Position numbers and translations under genes: made by a program
The notes under the pieces: model-generated
What the model was told of the DNA's origin: nothing
What the model saw: only the letters and a program-made list of their open reading frames with translations
The model's database searches: none
Shown: in pieces, positions 49,590 to 58,026 of the stretch
Position numbering within the stretch: the stretch's first letter is position 1
Layout of the letters: each line of letters starts with the position of its first letter
Origin: Gayadomonas joobiniege G7
Lineage (GTDB): Bacteria > Pseudomonadota > Gammaproteobacteria > Enterobacterales > Alteromonadaceae
Length of the DNA: 64,000 bases
Direction: 5' to 3'
NCBI RefSeq assembly: GCF_000300815.1
Contig: NZ_AMRX01000006.1
Span: 372,001 to 436,000, forward strand

Positions 49590-50341
49590 TCTACCCTTTT
49601 TTAGTTATACAGCACAGTGTGAATATATCCCATGTATACCATCCACAAACTCATACAGTAATCACTGTATATTGTTGATAACTTGTGTTTAACTATAGAT
49701 ATTCATTAAATTGGTGCACAATTTAGCGGTAATTTTTGATCATCATGTGATTAAAAATTAGCTTATTCCAGTTGATCCACAGAAGCTGTAGATAACCTTG
49801 TTGAATACTCGGTGTATAATGGTTAACTATCTGATTTTAAAGTAAAAAAATACTGTATGATTTTTAATCAAAGAAGCCTCTATTAGATCTTTTTGGTTGA
49901 ATTTAGAGCAGTTTCCACAGCCTAATCAGATTACCTGTGATCACTTATTGATCATAAATAGATCAAATAGTATAAAACCCTAAATTTTTTAAAGCTCTGG
50001 TGTATTTTTGAGCATAAAATAATTTTACTGCTTAAAAAAAGGCCTGAATGTATAACTTAGTTGTATAAAACCTGCTTTATCCACTGAATTTGTGGATATC
50101 TATGTGGAATTATACTTATACTTTTGTTAACTAGTTGATATATATAAGTTTAATAAGCTGTCTATTTTTTAACTAGTGATCTTTTTTAACCTGAATAAAG
50201 TAGATAAAGTAAGTTTTATGCAAGTTTCATGTGGGTAACTCCTTTGCTTGTGCATAAACTATTTTTGTTAAAAAACTTGTCATCTTTACATAAACCCATA
50301 TATATATGTTTGCTAAATAACTCATTAATTAAGGTCTAAAT
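49590..50341. other. A+T-rich oriC-like intergenic region
   Basis: About 750 bases without a gene and clearly richer in A+T than its surroundings. It holds seven 9-mers one base off the DnaA box TTATCCACA/TGTGGATAA (49673, 49773, 49787, 50077, 50091, 50230, 50249), two of them as a facing pair at 50077-50099; seven GATC sites; two GATCTTTTT tracts resembling unwinding 13-mers (49887, 50179); and an IHF-consensus site. dnaA, mnmG and other usual origin neighbours are not here. It must also contain promoters for yffB-dapE and sohB. Described further under findings. Confidence 0.5.
50128..50140 (-). promoter_or_regulatory. IHF-consensus site
   Basis: TAACTAGTTGATA fits the IHF consensus WATCAANNNNTTR on the minus strand at every defined position. 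It lies between the two halves of the DnaA-box-like cluster, about 30 bp from the facing pair. Chance matches are possible in A+T-rich DNA. Confidence 0.4.
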
Positions 50342-51373
50342 ATGGAATTTTTGCATGAGTATGGTCTGTTTTTAGCCAAAACAGCGACCATAGTGATTGC
50401 TATCGGCGTTGTGCTCGCTCTGATCGCCGCAGCTAAAAAACAAAAAAGCAGTAAAAAAGGTGAGCTGGTGGTTGATAACATCAGTGACGAATTTAAGCAG
50501 ATGAAAGACTATGTCAACGAACATCTGCTGACAGAAAAACAATTAAAAGAAAAACAAAAAGAAGCTAAAAAGCAGGCTAAAGCCCAAAATAAAGACAAAA
50601 CAACTAATAAAGATGAAAAAAGTCGTTTATTTGTAATCGATTTTAACGGCAGTATGGATGCACACGAAGTTGAGCAGCTCCGTCATGAGGTGACCGGTGT
50701 GTTGGCAGCGGCGACCGAAAAAGACGAAGTTTTAGTACGCCTTGAAAGTGGTGGTGGTGTGGTGCATGGTTATGGTTTAGCCGCATCACAATTAGCGCGT
50801 ATCCGCGCCAAAAATATCCCACTAACCGTCTCAATAGATAAGGTGGCGGCCAGCGGCGGCTATATGATGGCTTGTGTTGCGAACAAAATTGTGGCTGCAC
50901 CCTTCGCGATTGTTGGTTCTATTGGTGTGATTGCACAAATGCCAAATTTTAATAAATTACTTAAAAAACATGATATCGAATTTGAACAAATGACGGCTGG
51001 CGAATTTAAGCGCACGCTGACTATATTTGGCGAAAACACAGATAAAGCGCGTGAAAAGTTTAAACAGGAGCTTGAAGAAATTCACCAATTATTTGTAGAG
51101 CATATCCAGACCTACCGCCCGCAGTTGGATGTAAACAAAGTAGCCACCGGGGAACACTGGATGGCGAGTCAGGCAAAAGCGCTGGGACTGTTAGATGAAC
51201 TGCAAACCAGTGATGATTATATTTGTGATAAATTAAACAATGCTGAAGTGTTTAAATTTAAATACAAACAGCACAAAAATTTAGCCGACAAATTACCACT
51301 TGCTGCTTCTAGCTTTGTCGACACCACCTTAACCCGTTTGTACTCGCGTATAACCGAATCACGCTACCAATAA
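50342..51373 (+). CDS. sohB: Inner-membrane peptidase SohB (S49)
   Basis: Signal-peptide-peptidase-A-like serine protease of the inner membrane. 343 residues: N-terminal TM helix (about 9-29), a Lys-rich linker (EKQLKEKQKEAKKQAKAQNK), then the S49 domain with nucleophile Ser171 in DKVAASGGYM and general base Lys223 in GEFKRTLTIFGEN. Close in length to E. coli SohB. AAGG sits upstream of the ATG, after the long A+T-rich gap. Confidence 0.94.
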   Translation: MEFLHEYGLFLAKTATIVIAIGVVLALIAAAKKQKSSKKGELVVDNISDEFKQMKDYVNEHLLTEKQLKEKQKEAKKQAKAQNKDKTTNKDEKSRLFVIDFNGSMDAHEVEQLRHEVTGVLAAATEKDEVLVRLESGGGVVHGYGLAASQLARIRAKNIPLTVSIDKVAASGGYMMACVANKIVAAPFAIVGSIGVIAQMPNFNKLLKKHDIEFEQMTAGEFKRTLTIFGENTDKAREKFKQELEEIHQLFVEHIQTYRPQLDVNKVATGEHWMASQAKALGLLDELQTSDDYICDKLNNAEVFKFKYKQHKNLADKLPLAASSFVDTTLTRLYSRITESRYQ

Positions 51374-51443
51374 AATTGGCCCACCATAACTCGTACCGTG
51401 TTTTATTCGCGAATTGTTTAAACAACGGTGGCGTTTGCCTGTT

Positions 51444-51506
51444 GTCGGCTGCGCCTTCGGCGTAGCCGACCTACTGTAGGTTGCCACCGCCGCAGGCGTT
51501 GGCAAC
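51444..51506. repeat. Pair of REP-like hairpins
   Basis: Two hairpins in opposite orientation: GTCGGC...GCCGAC (51444-51470) and GTTGCC...GGCAAC (51480-51506). Between them CCTAC TGTAGG supplies a GTAG head to each, in divergent orientation, so the unit resembles a bacterial interspersed mosaic element. It lies in the 336-bp gap between sohB and the GntR gene, which otherwise contains only the short tandem repeat at 51510 and A+T-rich DNA. Confidence 0.7.
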
Positions 51507-51509
51507 AAT

Positions 51510-51540
51510 GAGCAAACGAGCAAACGAGCAAACGAGCAAC
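51510..51540. repeat. 8-bp tandem repeat, about 3.9 copies
   Basis: GAGCAAAC repeated three times then GAGCAAC, directly after the REP-like pair. A simple-sequence tract outside any gene that could vary in copy number by slippage. The same GAGCAAAC motif, in reverse (GTTTGCTC), occurs in the repeats at 53505 and 60354, suggesting the tract grew from the repeat family. Confidence 0.75.
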
Positions 51541-51709
51541 TTGGTTGTTTTAACCGCAGATCACGCAAACAATGGCCAGATAATTTAAACAAAAAATAAA
51601 ATATATCGCACATAAAGTGTCAGATTCATGTAAAGCATACAAATATCAGTATATAAAATTAATTGTTCACAATTAAATGATCTCAATATTAAGGCGGATA
51701 TAAAAAAAT

Positions 51710-52369
51710 ATGGCTGATATTAATGATGTTTCGACATTTTTCTCAGACGATAACAGTGTCTATACCAAACTATTGATGGATATCTCACAAGGCATTTTTA
51801 AAAGTGGTGACCGCTTAGTCACAACAAAATTGTCAGAGCGATATGGTACCAGTGTAAACCCAGTGCGTGAAGCAATAAAACAATTGCAAGGCCAAGGTTT
51901 TGTGAACGTTTTAAAAAACAGCGGAGCGCGTGTTAAAAAGTTTGAATACAAACACATGCGAGATGTGTTTGAGATTATCCAATTATTAGAACCATATTTG
52001 ATTTCTTATTTTATTAATCAACACACCGAAGAAGATTTGCAAGCGTTAAAAAATATTCACCAAAATATATGCCAACTTACACCAGATGAATACCAAAATT
52101 ACGCGACACTGGATGCAGAGTTCCATTGGACAATGTACCGCAACCATTATAATAAAAGTGCGGTTGAAACATGGCGTAGCCATAAGATCATTTCACAAGC
52201 GCTACATGCAAATATGAAAATAAATCGAGTACGCTTAGTTTCTTCGACACGAGAGCATGGACGCTTAATCGAATGCCTCGAACAGGGAAATGCGCAAGGG
52301 GCAAAAGCGGCGCTAATTGAGCACATTAATAATAGCGGCGACTATTGGTTAAGTGCAGTGGAGCAATAA
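51710..52369 (+). CDS. GntR-family regulator, FCD (FadR-like) domain
   Basis: A 219-residue transcription factor. N-terminal winged helix-turn-helix: LLMDISQGIFKSGDRLVTTKLSERYGTSVNPVREA is split as helix-turn-helix with RYGTSVNPVREAIKQLQ as recognition region. The C-terminal all-helical FCD domain (DVFEIIQLLEPYLISYF, LDAEFHWTMYRNHY and ALIEHINNSGDYW) normally binds an organic acid, often with a metal held by Asp/His residues. Convergent with the GH16 gene (49 nt apart); a regulatory tie to polysaccharide use is possible but unproven. Confidence 0.88.
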   Translation: MADINDVSTFFSDDNSVYTKLLMDISQGIFKSGDRLVTTKLSERYGTSVNPVREAIKQLQGQGFVNVLKNSGARVKKFEYKHMRDVFEIIQLLEPYLISYFINQHTEEDLQALKNIHQNICQLTPDEYQNYATLDAEFHWTMYRNHYNKSAVETWRSHKIISQALHANMKINRVRLVSSTREHGRLIECLEQGNAQGAKAALIEHINNSGDYWLSAVEQ

Positions 52370-52417
52370 AAACATCCACCGCGAAGCAAGCAGCCGCCAC
52401 AAATATTTTTGAATAAA

Positions 52418-53323
52418 TTATTCAACCGGCACTAACTGATACGCTCGGACCCATTCTACCTGCATGGCATTTGAGCCATCGGTGGTTTCTAATTCGGCTT
52501 TAGAAGGGGTTCCGGGTGAACCATTGCCCCAGTTCCAAATTTCGGTATCAAAAAACATCACCATAGGTTCGTTAAATTCGGCAGGAAAACTTAATTTATC
52601 CCAAGTTTTGCCGTCGGCGTTCCAATATGAAAAATCAGTCACTCGTTTGCCATCTAAATAGATATAGGCTTCTTTATTATTTTTCCACCAAATACCATAA
52701 GTATGCCAACTGTCTGCAACACCCCCTGGGATACCGCTTTTATTTGCTGACGGCCCTTGTGCGTAGCCTGGTTTTCCAAAGCCGTTTGGAAAATAATGAT
52801 AATTGCTATGCAACTTTGTACTAAATGAATCGGCATGTCCGCCTTGCGGGCGACCAATTGCTTCGATAACATCGATTTCGCTGTATTTTCCCTGCATCCA
52901 AAAAGACGAAGTGGTTGCTAATTGAGAGGCGCGCATTTTTACTTCGTAATAGCCGTAACTTAGTCGCTCTTTTGAAGCTACAACCGAGGTGCCAACCCAT
53001 TTTTTTTCGCTGGGACCATTCGCTTTAGCATAAAGAAAAAGCTTGCTGTTTTTGATCTCTACATTTGGGGTATCTTCTGCGGTGTCACCTTCAACATAAG
53101 CACCAGGTCGGCCTTTGCCTGAGCCATCCCACCAATCGTGTTTGGCCTGCCATTTGTTTGAGTCCCAAGTATCAAATTCATCCGTGAATTGAGGATTTAA
53201 CACCCATTTAAAACCATCCGGTGCCTCTGGCAATGCCTGAAATTTATCTCCCCACTCATACGCGCCTGCATAACTAGAAACCAGCGCAGCACCGACCAAA
53301 GCTAAATTGAAAACTTTATTCAT
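52418..53323 (-). CDS. Secreted GH16 glycanase, agarase/porphyranase type
   Basis: A 301-residue extracellular endo-glycanase of family GH16. The signal peptide (NKVFNLALVGAALVSSYAGA) is cut near residue 21. The GH16 active site ExDxxE is EIDVIE: nucleophile Glu149, Asp151, acid/base Glu154. TDEFDTWDSNKWQ, LSYGYYEVKMRAS and DTEIWNWGNGSPGTPSKAEL fit the agarase/porphyranase subgroup better than laminarinase. There is no carbohydrate-binding module or sorting tail. The ATG at 53323 begins the signal; red-algal galactan is the probable substrate, but agar versus porphyran is unresolved. Confidence 0.9.
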   Translation of the reverse strand: MNKVFNLALVGAALVSSYAGAYEWGDKFQALPEAPDGFKWVLNPQFTDEFDTWDSNKWQAKHDWWDGSGKGRPGAYVEGDTAEDTPNVEIKNSKLFLYAKANGPSEKKWVGTSVVASKERLSYGYYEVKMRASQLATTSSFWMQGKYSEIDVIEAIGRPQGGHADSFSTKLHSNYHYFPNGFGKPGYAQGPSANKSGIPGGVADSWHTYGIWWKNNKEAYIYLDGKRVTDFSYWNADGKTWDKLSFPAEFNEPMVMFFDTEIWNWGNGSPGTPSKAELETTDGSNAMQVEWVRAYQLVPVE

Positions 53324-53416
53324 AAGACATCCAAAATTACAAAAACTGAGCGTAAGATATAACACTTAATTTAAATAAGCAACATGTTGTTTATATATAA
53401 ACAGTGAGGGGTAGTA

Positions 53417-53690
53417 GTAGGTCGGCTCCGCCAACGGCGCAGCCGACATTCCGCAAACATCGCCGATGTTTAAACAATTCGCGAATAAAACAACCACAGT
53501 AACCGTTTGCTCATTGTCGCCAACACCTTTGGTGGTATCTACACGAAACTTCAAACATCGCGCTATAGTGTAGGTCGGCTCCGCCAACGGCGCAGCCGAC
53601 ATTCCGCAAACACCGCCGATGTTTAAACAATTCGCGAATAAAACAACCATAGCAACCGTTTGCTCATTGTCGCCAACACCGCCATCAGCG
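53417..53690. repeat. Tandem REP-bearing repeat with 153-bp period
   Basis: GTAGGTCGGCTCCGCC begins at 53417 and again at 53570. Each copy carries a GTCGGC...GCCGAC hairpin (53421-53447 and 53574-53600), then TTCGCGAATAAAACAACCA, GTTTGCTCATTGTCGCC, and in the first copy the second hairpin class (GTCGCCAACACC TTT GGTGGT). Copy two ends early near 53690. Only a few bases differ between copies. It fills most of the gap between the GH16 and rlmKL genes. Confidence 0.8.
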
Positions 53691-53767
53691 CAAGATAAAA
53701 AGCCGATGCAATTGTAACCCAAAGGGTTGAGCTATATAATGTTGCGTCAACCATATAGAGGCAACCA

Positions 53768-55876
53768 ATGGCAAAATTTCTTGTAACAACATCTAAAGGG
53801 CTTGAAAACCTGCTCGAACAAGAGCTCACAAGCTTTGGCATCAGTGAAATCAAACTATCCGTATCTTGTGTCTGGATCGAAGCCAGCTTAGAGCAAGCTT
53901 ACCGCATCTGCTACATGTCGCGACTCGCGAACCGCGTTTTACTCGAACTTGCCGTCGGCCCTTGCAAAGACAAAAAAGACCTCTACGCCATTACTCAACA
54001 AGTTGACTGGCCAATGCAATTTAAAGACAGCGCTAGTTTAAGTGTCGACTTTAATGGCGTCACCCAAACTTTACGCAATACCCAATTTAGTGCTCAGGTT
54101 GTTAAAGATGCCATTGTTGACCAATTTAACGACGAAATTGGCCGCCGCCCTGATGTTAGCCGACAAAACGCTGACATAAAAATTCAAGGCCGCTTAATAA
54201 AACAACAAGCACATATTTTTATCGACCTTAGCGGCCAGTCGCTGCACCAAAGAGGCTACCGTATTGATGCAGGCCGTGCACCATTAAAAGAAAACCTCGC
54301 AGCTGCTGTTGTTATGCGCAGTGGGTGGCTTGACGATCCAAATGTGCCACTGGTGGACTACTTTTGTGGTTCGGGCACCTTATTAATTGAAGCAGCTCAA
54401 ATGGCCCGCAAGATCCCAGCACAGCGCGAGCGTCGCAGTTGGGGATTTGACAAATGGCTTGGTCATAACCACAAACAATTTAGCGCCATTAAAGACGAAT
54501 ACGACAGCCTGATAGAAAGTGATAAGCCCCTTAAAATTTTTGGATTTGATAACAATCACCATGAGCTAAAAACCGCTCGGCAAAACGCGATGGACGCCTT
54601 AGTGGATGACTGCATCCATTTTGAAACCGCAGACGCCAGATACAAACTATTAGGGCTAAAAAGCGAAAACGGACAAGTTATTTCAAATCCGCCATACGGC
54701 GAGCGTTTGGCCGATCAAATAGAAACGGCCAACCTATATTTAGATTTTGCACAAAACATCAAACGTCAACATGGTGGCTGGCGTTTAACCTTAATCACTT
54801 CATCAGTTGATCAGTTACGTTTATTAAAGTTACAAGCGGATAAAAAATATAAAGTTCGTAACGCCACACTTGACTGTGTGATAGCCAATTATCAAATTGA
54901 AGCAACAGACGATCAAAAAGTACGAGAAGGCATAGCCACAGAGTTTCAAAACCGTCTTAAAAAGAACTTTAAACAGGTTTCGAAACTTGCCCGTAAGGCT
55001 GATACAGATTGTTACCGCGTATATGACGCAGATTTACCCAATTACAATGTCGCCATTGATATCTACCAAGACCATTTGGTGATACAAGAATACGCAGCCC
55101 CTAAAAATATTGCGCTGGAAAAAACGCAAGCCAGATTGCAAGATGTATTAATCACTGCACCTTGGGTATTGGATATGGATCCAAACAAAGTGAGCTTAAA
55201 AGTCCGCCAGCGACAAAAGGGCAGTCAGCAATATACTAAACGCGACGAGCGCGGCGAATTTATTGTGGTTAACGAAAATAAAGCCCAGTTTTATGTCAAT
55301 TTATATGATTATTTAGACACAGGCCTGTTTTTAGATCATAGAGACATGCGTGCATTGATTCAAAAAGAAAGCCAGGATAAAAAAGTGCTTAACCTCTTTA
55401 GCTACACCTGTAGTGTCAGTGTGCACGCTGTTTTAGGCGGTGCAACCCAAGTGACCTCAGTTGATTTGTCTAAAAAATATCTCGAGTGGGGTGAGCGCAA
55501 TTTTGAGCTGAATAACATCAAAACCGCATGGCATCAATTTGTTGCAATGGACGGCATTGAATATTTGCGCCGCAACCGCGAAAAATTTGATTTAATTTTT
55601 ATCGATCCACCCAGCTTTTCAAACTCTAAAAAACTCGATCATGACTTTGACGTGCAACGTGATCATTTAGCTATGCTCGAAATGGCTAAAAAACAATTAA
55701 ACCCGGGTGGTACCATCTATTTTTCTAATAACCTACGCTCGTTTAAACTTGATGAAGCTGGTTTAGCCGAAGCAGGGTTAGTGGCAAAAGATTTAAGCAA
55801 ACAAACGCTACCGTTTGACTTTAAACGGCGTGCCAATATCCGCCAAGTGTTTAAACTAAGTGAGAAAACGGCTTGA
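53768..55876 (+). CDS. rlmL: Bifunctional 23S rRNA methyltransferase RlmKL
   Basis: Makes m2G2445 (RlmL half) and m7G2069 (RlmK half) in 23S rRNA. At 702 residues it equals the E. coli fusion. The N-terminal THUMP domain is followed by the RlmL SAM domain with YFCGSGTLLIEAA and the NPPYGERL catalytic motif, and by the RlmK domain with LFSYTCSVSVHAV and DPPSFSNSKK. GAGG lies upstream of the ATG. First of the conserved run rlmKL-glutaredoxin-uup-DUF3466-rmf; the next start overlaps its stop. Confidence 0.97.
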   Translation: MAKFLVTTSKGLENLLEQELTSFGISEIKLSVSCVWIEASLEQAYRICYMSRLANRVLLELAVGPCKDKKDLYAITQQVDWPMQFKDSASLSVDFNGVTQTLRNTQFSAQVVKDAIVDQFNDEIGRRPDVSRQNADIKIQGRLIKQQAHIFIDLSGQSLHQRGYRIDAGRAPLKENLAAAVVMRSGWLDDPNVPLVDYFCGSGTLLIEAAQMARKIPAQRERRSWGFDKWLGHNHKQFSAIKDEYDSLIESDKPLKIFGFDNNHHELKTARQNAMDALVDDCIHFETADARYKLLGLKSENGQVISNPPYGERLADQIETANLYLDFAQNIKRQHGGWRLTLITSSVDQLRLLKLQADKKYKVRNATLDCVIANYQIEATDDQKVREGIATEFQNRLKKNFKQVSKLARKADTDCYRVYDADLPNYNVAIDIYQDHLVIQEYAAPKNIALEKTQARLQDVLITAPWVLDMDPNKVSLKVRQRQKGSQQYTKRDERGEFIVVNENKAQFYVNLYDYLDTGLFLDHRDMRALIQKESQDKKVLNLFSYTCSVSVHAVLGGATQVTSVDLSKKYLEWGERNFELNNIKTAWHQFVAMDGIEYLRRNREKFDLIFIDPPSFSNSKKLDHDFDVQRDHLAMLEMAKKQLNPGGTIYFSNNLRSFKLDEAGLAEAGLVAKDLSKQTLPFDFKRRANIRQVFKLSEKTA

Positions 55877-56106
55877 GCGAATTGATTTTATTAGGTACAG
55901 ACGGCTGCCATTTATGCGAAGAAGCGGAGTACGTATTGGCCGAAGTGGGTTTGCTTGAGCATGTAAAAAAACAAGATATCGCAGACAGCGAACAAATGGT
56001 ATCAACCTATGGTACTCGTATTCCCGTGCTTTTAGACAGTGCCACCGGCGACACCCTAGATTGGCCTTTTAATAGAACAAGCATAATAAACTGGTTAGAT
56101 GATTAA
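55873..56106 (+). CDS. Glutaredoxin-family protein
   Basis: A 77-residue thioredoxin-fold protein with the CxxC pair Cys12 and Cys15 in GTDGCHLCEEAEYVL and the cis-Pro region STYGTRIPVLLDS. Similar small glutaredoxin-like proteins (DUF836) sit between rlmKL and uup in many marine gammaproteobacteria. TTG start overlaps the rlmKL stop (TTGA); uup begins 3 nt after its stop. Redox partner unknown. Confidence 0.88.
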   Translation: MSELILLGTDGCHLCEEAEYVLAEVGLLEHVKKQDIADSEQMVSTYGTRIPVLLDSATGDTLDWPFNRTSIINWLDD

Positions 56107-56109
56107 TTT

Positions 56110-58020
56110 ATGAATTTATACCGACTAAGCAAAGCCAAACTGGCTTTTGGCGATCATCCTTTATTGCAAGAAGCCGACTTTTCAATCAATCGTGGCGAAA
56201 AAATCTGTATTTTAGGGCGTAATGGCGCGGGCAAATCAACTTTATTAAAAGTTATTGATGGCAGCCAAAATATCGACAGCGGCGAAATTAACGTGCGTGC
56301 CAATACAATCATCACGCGTTTACCACAAGATCCGCCCAAACATACCCAAGGCCATGTTTATCAATATGTTGCGGCCGGTTTAGGCGAAGTAGGGCAAGCA
56401 TTAGCAGATTTTTATCAGTTAAATTTAGCTGAACACATAGATACAGATGCACTGGCCAAAGCCCAGCATAAAATTGAAGCGGCCGACGGCTGGCGGTTAG
56501 AAGGCGACATTCAAGAAGTCATTTCTCGCATCGGTTTAGATGCCAACACAGAGCTTAGTGCTATGTCCGGGGGCTGGTTGCGTAAAGCCGCGTTAGCGCG
56601 GGCGCTGGTGGTTAAACCTGATATTTTATTATTAGACGAGCCAACCAACCATTTAGATTATCAGTCAATAGCATGGTTAGAGAACTTTTTAAAAGATTAC
56701 AACGGAGCCGTGGTATTTATCAGTCACGATAGGGCTTTTGTGCGCAATGTGGCTAAACGCATTGTCGATTTAGATCGCGGTCGGTTAATTAGTTTCGACC
56801 GAGGTTACGACAGCTACCTGCAAGAAAAAGCCGATTTATTAAAAATAGAAGAAGAAACCAATAAAAAATTTGATGATCTGCTCGCACAAGAAGAAGCCTG
56901 GATCCGACAAGGCATCAAAGCCAGAAGAACACGTAACGAAGGTCGCGTCCGCAATTTAGAAAAACTGCGTCGTGAGCGGCAAGCCAGACGCGAAGTGCAA
57001 GGCAAAGCAGATTTAAAACTGGATGAAGACAAGCGCTCAGGTAAATTGGTCGCCGAAATTAATCAACTTGCTTATAGTTGGGGCGATTTAAAAATCGTGC
57101 AAGATTTTAGCGCACTGATTTTAAGAGGCGATAAGATTGGCCTAATCGGTCCAAACGGTTGTGGTAAATCAACTTTTATCAAACTGATATTAGGGCAACT
57201 TAAACCCGACAGCGGCCAAGTGAAATTAGGCACTAATTTAGATGTAGTTTATTTTGACCAGTACCGAGCTCAGCTAGACGAAGAAAAATCCGTTATGGAC
57301 AATGTAGCCGATGGCAAACAAGATGTTATTTTTAACGGCCAAAGTCGCCACGCGCTGGGTTATTTACAAGACTTTTTATTTTCGCCACAGCGTGCTCGCT
57401 CACCAGTGAAATCACTTTCCGGTGGGGAAAAAAACAGGCTTTTATTAGCTAAACTCTTTTTGCAGCCAGCCAACCTCTTGGTATTGGACGAACCCACCAA
57501 TGACCTTGACGTAGAAACCTTAGAACTGCTTGAAGAACTTTTGCAAAACTACCAAGGCACTTTATTGCTGGTATCGCATGACAGAGAGTTTGTGGATAAC
57601 ACAGTAACCTCTAGCTTTTTCTTTCATGGCCAAGGTCAGGTCGAAGAATTTGTGGGGGGGTATCAAAATATCATTCCTATGCTTGAGCAGCGCAATAGCG
57701 CCAATAACAAACAAAAACAAAATAATAAAAGCCAAAATGCGGAACCAAGCGATAATAAAAAGGTCGAAAAACCGCAAAAATCAAAAACAAAGCTGTCTTA
57801 TAAAGACAAACGTTTGTTAGAATCATTGCCGCAAACCATAGAGCGATTAGAACAACAGATAGAAGCATTACAAAAAGAAATTAATTCACCCGAGTTTTTT
57901 TCCTTGCCTCAGGCCGAAGTTCAGCCCAAGCTGGACGCTTTAGCCGAGCTGGAAAATCAATTAGAAACTGCTTTTGAACAATGGGAAGCGCTGGAAAGTC
58001 TGCAAAATGACGCCGTTTAA
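56110..58020 (+). CDS. uup: ABC-F ATPase Uup
   Basis: Cytosolic ABC-F protein with two ATPase domains and no membrane part, linked to ribosome function and to limiting precise transposon excision. 636 residues: Walker A GRNGAGKSTLLK and GPNGCGKSTFIK; signatures MSGGWLRKAALAR and LSGGEKNRLLLAK; Walker B ILLLDEPTNHLD and LLVLDEPTNDLD; the inter-domain linker is Arg-rich (KARRTRNEGRVRN). A C-terminal coiled coil from about 570 matches Uup's DNA-binding tail. Part of the rlmKL run. Confidence 0.95.
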   Translation: MNLYRLSKAKLAFGDHPLLQEADFSINRGEKICILGRNGAGKSTLLKVIDGSQNIDSGEINVRANTIITRLPQDPPKHTQGHVYQYVAAGLGEVGQALADFYQLNLAEHIDTDALAKAQHKIEAADGWRLEGDIQEVISRIGLDANTELSAMSGGWLRKAALARALVVKPDILLLDEPTNHLDYQSIAWLENFLKDYNGAVVFISHDRAFVRNVAKRIVDLDRGRLISFDRGYDSYLQEKADLLKIEEETNKKFDDLLAQEEAWIRQGIKARRTRNEGRVRNLEKLRRERQARREVQGKADLKLDEDKRSGKLVAEINQLAYSWGDLKIVQDFSALILRGDKIGLIGPNGCGKSTFIKLILGQLKPDSGQVKLGTNLDVVYFDQYRAQLDEEKSVMDNVADGKQDVIFNGQSRHALGYLQDFLFSPQRARSPVKSLSGGEKNRLLLAKLFLQPANLLVLDEPTNDLDVETLELLEELLQNYQGTLLLVSHDREFVDNTVTSSFFFHGQGQVEEFVGGYQNIIPMLEQRNSANNKQKQNNKSQNAEPSDNKKVEKPQKSKTKLSYKDKRLLESLPQTIERLEQQIEALQKEINSPEFFSLPQAEVQPKLDALAELENQLETAFEQWEALESLQNDAV

Positions 58021-58026
58021 AGAATT

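Noticed and set aside
49590-50341. This gap as the main chromosomal origin
   Set aside because: dnaA, dnaN, mnmG and other usual neighbours are absent and the boxes are all one-mismatch; it is kept only as an origin-like or DnaA-titration candidate.
53366-53853. Minus-strand frames reading CGMSAAPLAEPTY-like peptides twice
   Set aside because: By-product of the 153-bp tandem repeat, one of them running antisense into rlmKL.
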